Positions 12,335 to 15,529 of a stretch of DNA of 15,529 nucleotides are shown here, in pieces (position 1 is the stretch's first letter; each line of letters begins with the position of its first letter). The notes under the pieces are model-generated. The model saw only the letters and a list, made by a program, of their open reading frames with translations, made no database searches and was not told the DNA's origin. The stretch comes from Lachnospiraceae bacterium UBA7027. Its GTDB lineage: Bacteria > Bacillota > Clostridia > Lachnospirales > Lachnospiraceae. A program made the translations under genes and the position numbers. The DNA lies in contig DLBG01000031.1 of NCBI GenBank assembly GCA_002494135.1, positions 1 to 15,529 of the forward strand. Reading direction: 5' to 3'.

Positions 12335-13522
12335 TTACAGAATAAACTGCTTCTTTCCTTCCGTTAAATCTCTCCAGATGGGCGAGAAACTGCGAAGATA
12401 CTCTACCACCTCTTTCACGGACCGAATCATAAACTCTACTTCCTCGTCCGTGGTCTCCTCGTTAATAGTAAGTCTTAACGAGCCGTGCGCCACGTCATGC
12501 ACTCTTCCGATTGCCAGAAGAACATGGCTGGGATCCAGAGAACCCGAAGTGCAGGCGCTTCCCGAGGATGCCTGAATCCCTTTGTCATCCAGCAAAAGAA
12601 GAAGGGATTCTCCTTCGATTCCCTCAAAACAGAAGTTCACGTTTCCGGGAAGTCGCATTTTTTCATCTCCGTTGATTGCAGAATGCGGAATTTCCTTTAG
12701 TCCCTCAATCAGACGGTCCCTCTTTTTTACGGTTATTTCCGCATTTTTATCCAGATTTGCAACGGCGTCCTTAAGCGCGACCGCTGTCGCCACGATACCC
12801 GGGACATTCTCAGTTCCGGCACGTTTTCCTCTCTCCTGTGCGCCGCCTTCGATCAGACTGGATATTTTAATTCCTTTTTTCACATAGAGGAAACCGCATC
12901 CCTTCGGGCCGTGAAATTTATGCGCCGAAGCGGAAAGCATATCGATATTATCCCTCACAACATCCACGGAAATATGACCGACCGCCTGTACGGCATCGGT
13001 ATGAAAAATCACGTTTTTCGCCCTGCAGACTGCGCCGATTTCGCGAATGGGCTGAATGGTTCCTATTTCGTTGTTCGCATACATAATCGTAACAAGACAG
13101 GTATCCTCCCGAATGGCAGCCTCCACCTCTTCGGGACGGACCAGACCGTTTTCGTGAACGTCAAGAAGCGTAATCTCGAAGCCCTCTTTTTCCAGTTTCT
13201 TTAAGGTATGCAAAACCGCATGGTGTTCAAAAGCCGTGGAGACGATATGCATTTTTCCGGCCGTTCTTCCAAGTTCTGCTGCCGAACGGATGGCCTGATT
13301 GTCTGCCTCGCTTCCTCCGGATGTAAAAATGATTTCGCGGAAATTCTCCGCATGGATTGCCTTTACTATTTCATCTCTGGCACCCTCCAGCGCCTCCTTT
13401 GCCTTCTGGCCTATTCCGTACAGGCTGGAAGGATTTCCGTAATTCTCTTTCATACAGGCCGTCATGGCCTCGATTGCCGCGTCGGACATTTTGGTGGTTG
13501 CGGCATTATCTGCATAAATCAT
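12335..13522 (-). CDS. nifS: Cysteine desulfurase (NifS/IscS type)
   Basis: 395 residues. PLP enzyme that takes sulfur from cysteine, leaving alanine. PLP Lys202 in SASAHKFHGPKG, His100 in AFEHHAVL, DAVQAVGH for cofactor contacts, and catalytic Cys324 in SSGSACTSGSLDPSHVL, the long-loop class I type. The start at 13522 follows GGGAG at about 9 bases. First gene of a two-gene unit with iscU. The promoter upstream has an operator shared with the Cys/Met transporter operon, which suggests control by cysteine or Fe-S status. The last 25 residues (RSFSPIWRDLTEGKKQFIL) are slightly longer than in E. coli IscS but usual for clostridial NifS. Intact. Confidence 0.96.
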   Translation of the reverse strand: MIYADNAATTKMSDAAIEAMTACMKENYGNPSSLYGIGQKAKEALEGARDEIVKAIHAENFREIIFTSGGSEADNQAIRSAAELGRTAGKMHIVSTAFEHHAVLHTLKKLEKEGFEITLLDVHENGLVRPEEVEAAIREDTCLVTIMYANNEIGTIQPIREIGAVCRAKNVIFHTDAVQAVGHISVDVVRDNIDMLSASAHKFHGPKGCGFLYVKKGIKISSLIEGGAQERGKRAGTENVPGIVATAVALKDAVANLDKNAEITVKKRDRLIEGLKEIPHSAINGDEKMRLPGNVNFCFEGIEGESLLLLLDDKGIQASSGSACTSGSLDPSHVLLAIGRVHDVAHGSLRLTINEETTDEEVEFMIRSVKEVVEYLRSFSPIWRDLTEGKKQFIL

Positions 13523-13553
13523 AGATTAACTCCCTTCTTATTGCTGTGATTAC

Positions 13554-13589
13554 ATTTTATTTCCTTTTACCTACTATGTCAATAGGTAA
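13554..13589 (-). promoter_or_regulatory. nifS-iscU promoter with Rrf2-type operator
   Basis: -35 TTGACA (13582-13577), a 17-base spacer and -10 TAAAAT (13559-13554). The perfect inverted repeat TTACCTA-N9-TAGGTAA (13589-13567) has the -35 in its centre. The core ACCTATTGACATAGTAGGT is the same as at 11927-11909 apart from one base. Confidence 0.8.
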
Positions 13590-13591
13590 TT

Positions 13592-13624
13592 AAGAAAACA
13601 AATATGCCGGAATTTCTCCCGGCA
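13592..13624 (-). terminator. Intrinsic terminator after the sulfatase-like gene
   Basis: TGCCGGGA (13624-13617), GAAA loop, TTCCGGCA (13612-13605), then TATTTGTTTTCTT. Eight pairs with one G-U. It lies 40 bases after the stop and immediately before the nifS operator, isolating the two units. Confidence 0.85.
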
Positions 13625-13663
13625 CCGTTTTGTAATATGCTTTTTGGGGGCAATCCGATGAAA

Positions 13664-15529
13664 TTAATAATATCCGAGGTATTCCCAGTTTTCCAGGACA
13701 TGAGGATTGCCTTCCACCGTATACCAGTTTCCCGGATAGAAGGCATTTCCGTTATTCACCTTTGTATCAAAGCCCTCCGAATACAGAATCTGCAGCTTCG
13801 TTTTCTTCTCGTGTCCGTCTAACAAATTTCCCGTAAACGGATTCTTTGCATCCGCAATCAGGTTCTTTACGGCGATGCTCGGAGTATCCGCATTGGTCAT
13901 AAAATCCTCGCAGATTTCAAACCCGTGTGCGTTGAAGTCTTTTACCAGAAGAAGCGGCAGGAAACATTCCAGATTGACTCCTTCGTCGTTTACAAATTCG
14001 GGGAAATGATATACGTTCTTCCCGTGGTCCGCCACAACAATGATTCTGGTATTGTCATAGCAGTCATTTGCCTTTAAATAATCAAACCACTTCGCCAGTT
14101 CAATATAGGACGCCATATTAATACAGAAATGCTGGTTCTGCATAATGGTTGTCATATCGATTTCCACACCGTCAACCACATATCTTCCCTCATCATTTTC
14201 ATGATACGGCGTATTGTCTACGTATTTTTGCAGCGTGTAATCCGGTTCCTGAAGCAGACAGGGTTCGTGTGTGGTTCCGTTTGACATGATAAAGAAGGAC
14301 CCGTTTTCACCGCCTGTAAAATCCGTCAGTTCGGACATTTTGTCGAGAGCAAGATACCAGTCCAGAAACTCCTGCCGGTAGCCGGCGCTTACATAGCGCT
14401 GATCCCCGAAGCTGTTTACCTTGTATTCCTGATTGTTGTAAAAACCGTTGTCGTAGATGTATTTCTGTAAAAACAACGGCGCCGCTTTCATAATCGAATG
14501 ACAGAAGAAATTCCGCTTTCTTAAGCTGTCGATGCTGATGGCATCTTCGGGTGCATCTTCATTGAATCGTCCGACCGTGTTAAAGGCTTTAATCTTCGGA
14601 TATTCGTCATAAACGGAAAGATCCGGAATCCAGTTGTAACCGGCATAGGAAGGGTCCCAGACCGTGACGTCATATCCGTTTTCTTCAAACAGAACCGGCA
14701 TGACTTTTAAGGCTTCATTGTGCTTGGTCACCAGTAAATCTTCCGTTCTTTCATTCATCTTTGCCGGAGTATATTCATATCCCCCGTAGATTCCCGGAAC
14801 ACCGACATTGGTATATGCGCCAAAGGAAACCGTATTCGGGTAATAGGTAAAACCGTCAAAGCTTTCCATCAGCTCCGGACGCTCTTTAAAAATATAGGGT
14901 GCTTCCACCCCGAGCGCACGGTCCATCATGATGACCACCACGTTCGGCGCGTTTTTTGAAAGCGTAATCTTCGGCCCCAGATTTCCCTGTTTGAAAAGAT
15001 AATCCAGTTCCTTGTAATCCCGGTTAATCGCTCCGATGTTTATTCCGGTAATAATCACGATGCTTGCAAGCACAGACAGGGTAAGGATTCGAAGAACCTT
15101 ACGCTGTTTTTTCGCAAGGAAAACAATCAGTGCGGCGAATGCAAGACCTAAAAGAACGGTTAATCCGATTCTTTTTTTGCCAAACACAAAAAGCTGCGCA
15201 TACTGAAACGAAGGGGACATCAGCCCAAGCATGGACCCCTCCACCAGAAAATTGATAACGGAAAACGCACCGATAATCCAAATGCCGGTTTCAAACCAGA
15301 AACGGGATTTTTTCCCGGCAAGGAAATAAAAGATTCCGAACCAGACAAGAAAGGCACCGGAAGAATAAAGGAACGAATAAAGCACATAGAGCATCGGATT
15401 ATGCGGGTTGGAAAGCTCCACGAATTCCTGTGTGGAGGCTTTAATGATATTTGTGGGAATATATGCGCCCAGAAGAATCGTAAGGAATAAGGCACCCGTG
15501 AAGAATACAAGCATGCCGGTGCGGTCCTT
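13664..15529 (-). CDS. Membrane-anchored sulfatase / LTA-synthase-like protein, N-terminus cut by window edge
   Basis: The frame is open to the right edge (KDRTG precedes the first Met at 15514), so the true start is probably outside. At least 621 residues are visible. Counting from the Met at 15514, about five hydrophobic segments (roughly 1-20, 40-66, 75-97, 113-132, 140-162) are followed by an extracellular alkaline-phosphatase/sulfatase fold: NVVVIMMDRALG, then a likely Thr nucleophile in FGAYTNVGVPGIYGGYEYTP, and a metal site in IIVVADHGKN. Relatives include LtaS-type glycerol-phosphate transferases and uncharacterised membrane sulfatases; cell-wall or surface-glycan modification is a guess. 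The substrate is unknown. It has its own terminator and is not linked to nifS. Confidence 0.85.
   Translation of the reverse strand, partial: KDRTGMLVFFTGALFLTILLGAYIPTNIIKASTQEFVELSNPHNPMLYVLYSFLYSSGAFLVWFGIFYFLAGKKSRFWFETGIWIIGAFSVINFLVEGSMLGLMSPSFQYAQLFVFGKKRIGLTVLLGLAFAALIVFLAKKQRKVLRILTLSVLASIVIITGINIGAINRDYKELDYLFKQGNLGPKITLSKNAPNVVVIMMDRALGVEAPYIFKERPELMESFDGFTYYPNTVSFGAYTNVGVPGIYGGYEYTPAKMNERTEDLLVTKHNEALKVMPVLFEENGYDVTVWDPSYAGYNWIPDLSVYDEYPKIKAFNTVGRFNEDAPEDAISIDSLRKRNFFCHSIMKAAPLFLQKYIYDNGFYNNQEYKVNSFGDQRYVSAGYRQEFLDWYLALDKMSELTDFTGGENGSFFIMSNGTTHEPCLLQEPDYTLQKYVDNTPYHENDEGRYVVDGVEIDMTTIMQNQHFCINMASYIELAKWFDYLKANDCYDNTRIIVVADHGKNVYHFPEFVNDEGVNLECFLPLLLVKDFNAHGFEICEDFMTNADTPSIAVKNLIADAKNPFTGNLLDGHEKKTKLQILYSEGFDTKVNNGNAFYPGNWYTVEGNPHVLENWEYLGYY

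Overview
The window looks like chromosomal DNA of an anaerobic low-to-mid GC Firmicute, most likely a Lachnospiraceae-type clostridium. This is inferred from the type III glutamine synthetase, the strong AGGAGG ribosome sites, the NifS/IscU pair and the overall style of the proteins. No species is claimed. Most genes are on the minus strand. There is no phage, IS element, CRISPR array or rRNA.

Left part (1-3290, minus strand): the 5' three quarters of glnN (GSIII) runs off the left edge. Its leader has a good promoter and two hexaloop hairpins, each overlapping a terminator-like stem, which is the arrangement used by ANTAR antiterminator proteins. Upstream lie an EamA exporter and a hexapeptide acetyltransferase joined by an ATGA overlap.

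Centre-left (3390-5030, plus strand): a glutathione-peroxidase-like thiol peroxidase, a flavodoxin-like protein and an OhrR-type MarR regulator form an operon. The promoter carries a near-perfect OhrR operator over its -10 box, so the unit is probably an autoregulated organic-peroxide response. A tRNA-like Met(CAU) element on the opposite strand and a strong terminator follow. Next come the remains of two sulfur genes, a gshA 5' fragment fused to an internally deleted patB/malY.

Centre to right (5539-13590, minus strand): this is the most interesting part. An operon encodes a two-headed binding lipoprotein (a cysteine-binding CjaA-like SBP_bac_3 domain fused to a MetQ/NlpA domain), MetN, MetI, two polar-amino-acid permeases, a second ATPase and an SGNH esterase. 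One fused binding protein therefore seems to serve two ABC importers, one for cysteine or cystine and one for methionine. Its roughly 500-base leader holds two unannotated Cys-rich micro-ORFs: a 45-residue peptide with nine Cys/Met residues among residues 12-20, followed by an intrinsic terminator with a possible antiterminator partner, and a 22-residue peptide with two CC pairs. The promoter carries an ACCTA-N9-TAGGT operator overlapping -35. The nifS-iscU promoter just upstream carries the same operator, so Cys/Met import and Fe-S cluster assembly are probably co-controlled by an Rrf2-type (CymR/IscR-like) regulator that is not in this window.

Right edge: a membrane-anchored sulfatase/phosphoglycerol-transferase-like protein whose N-terminus is cut by the window end, with its own terminator just before the nifS promoter.
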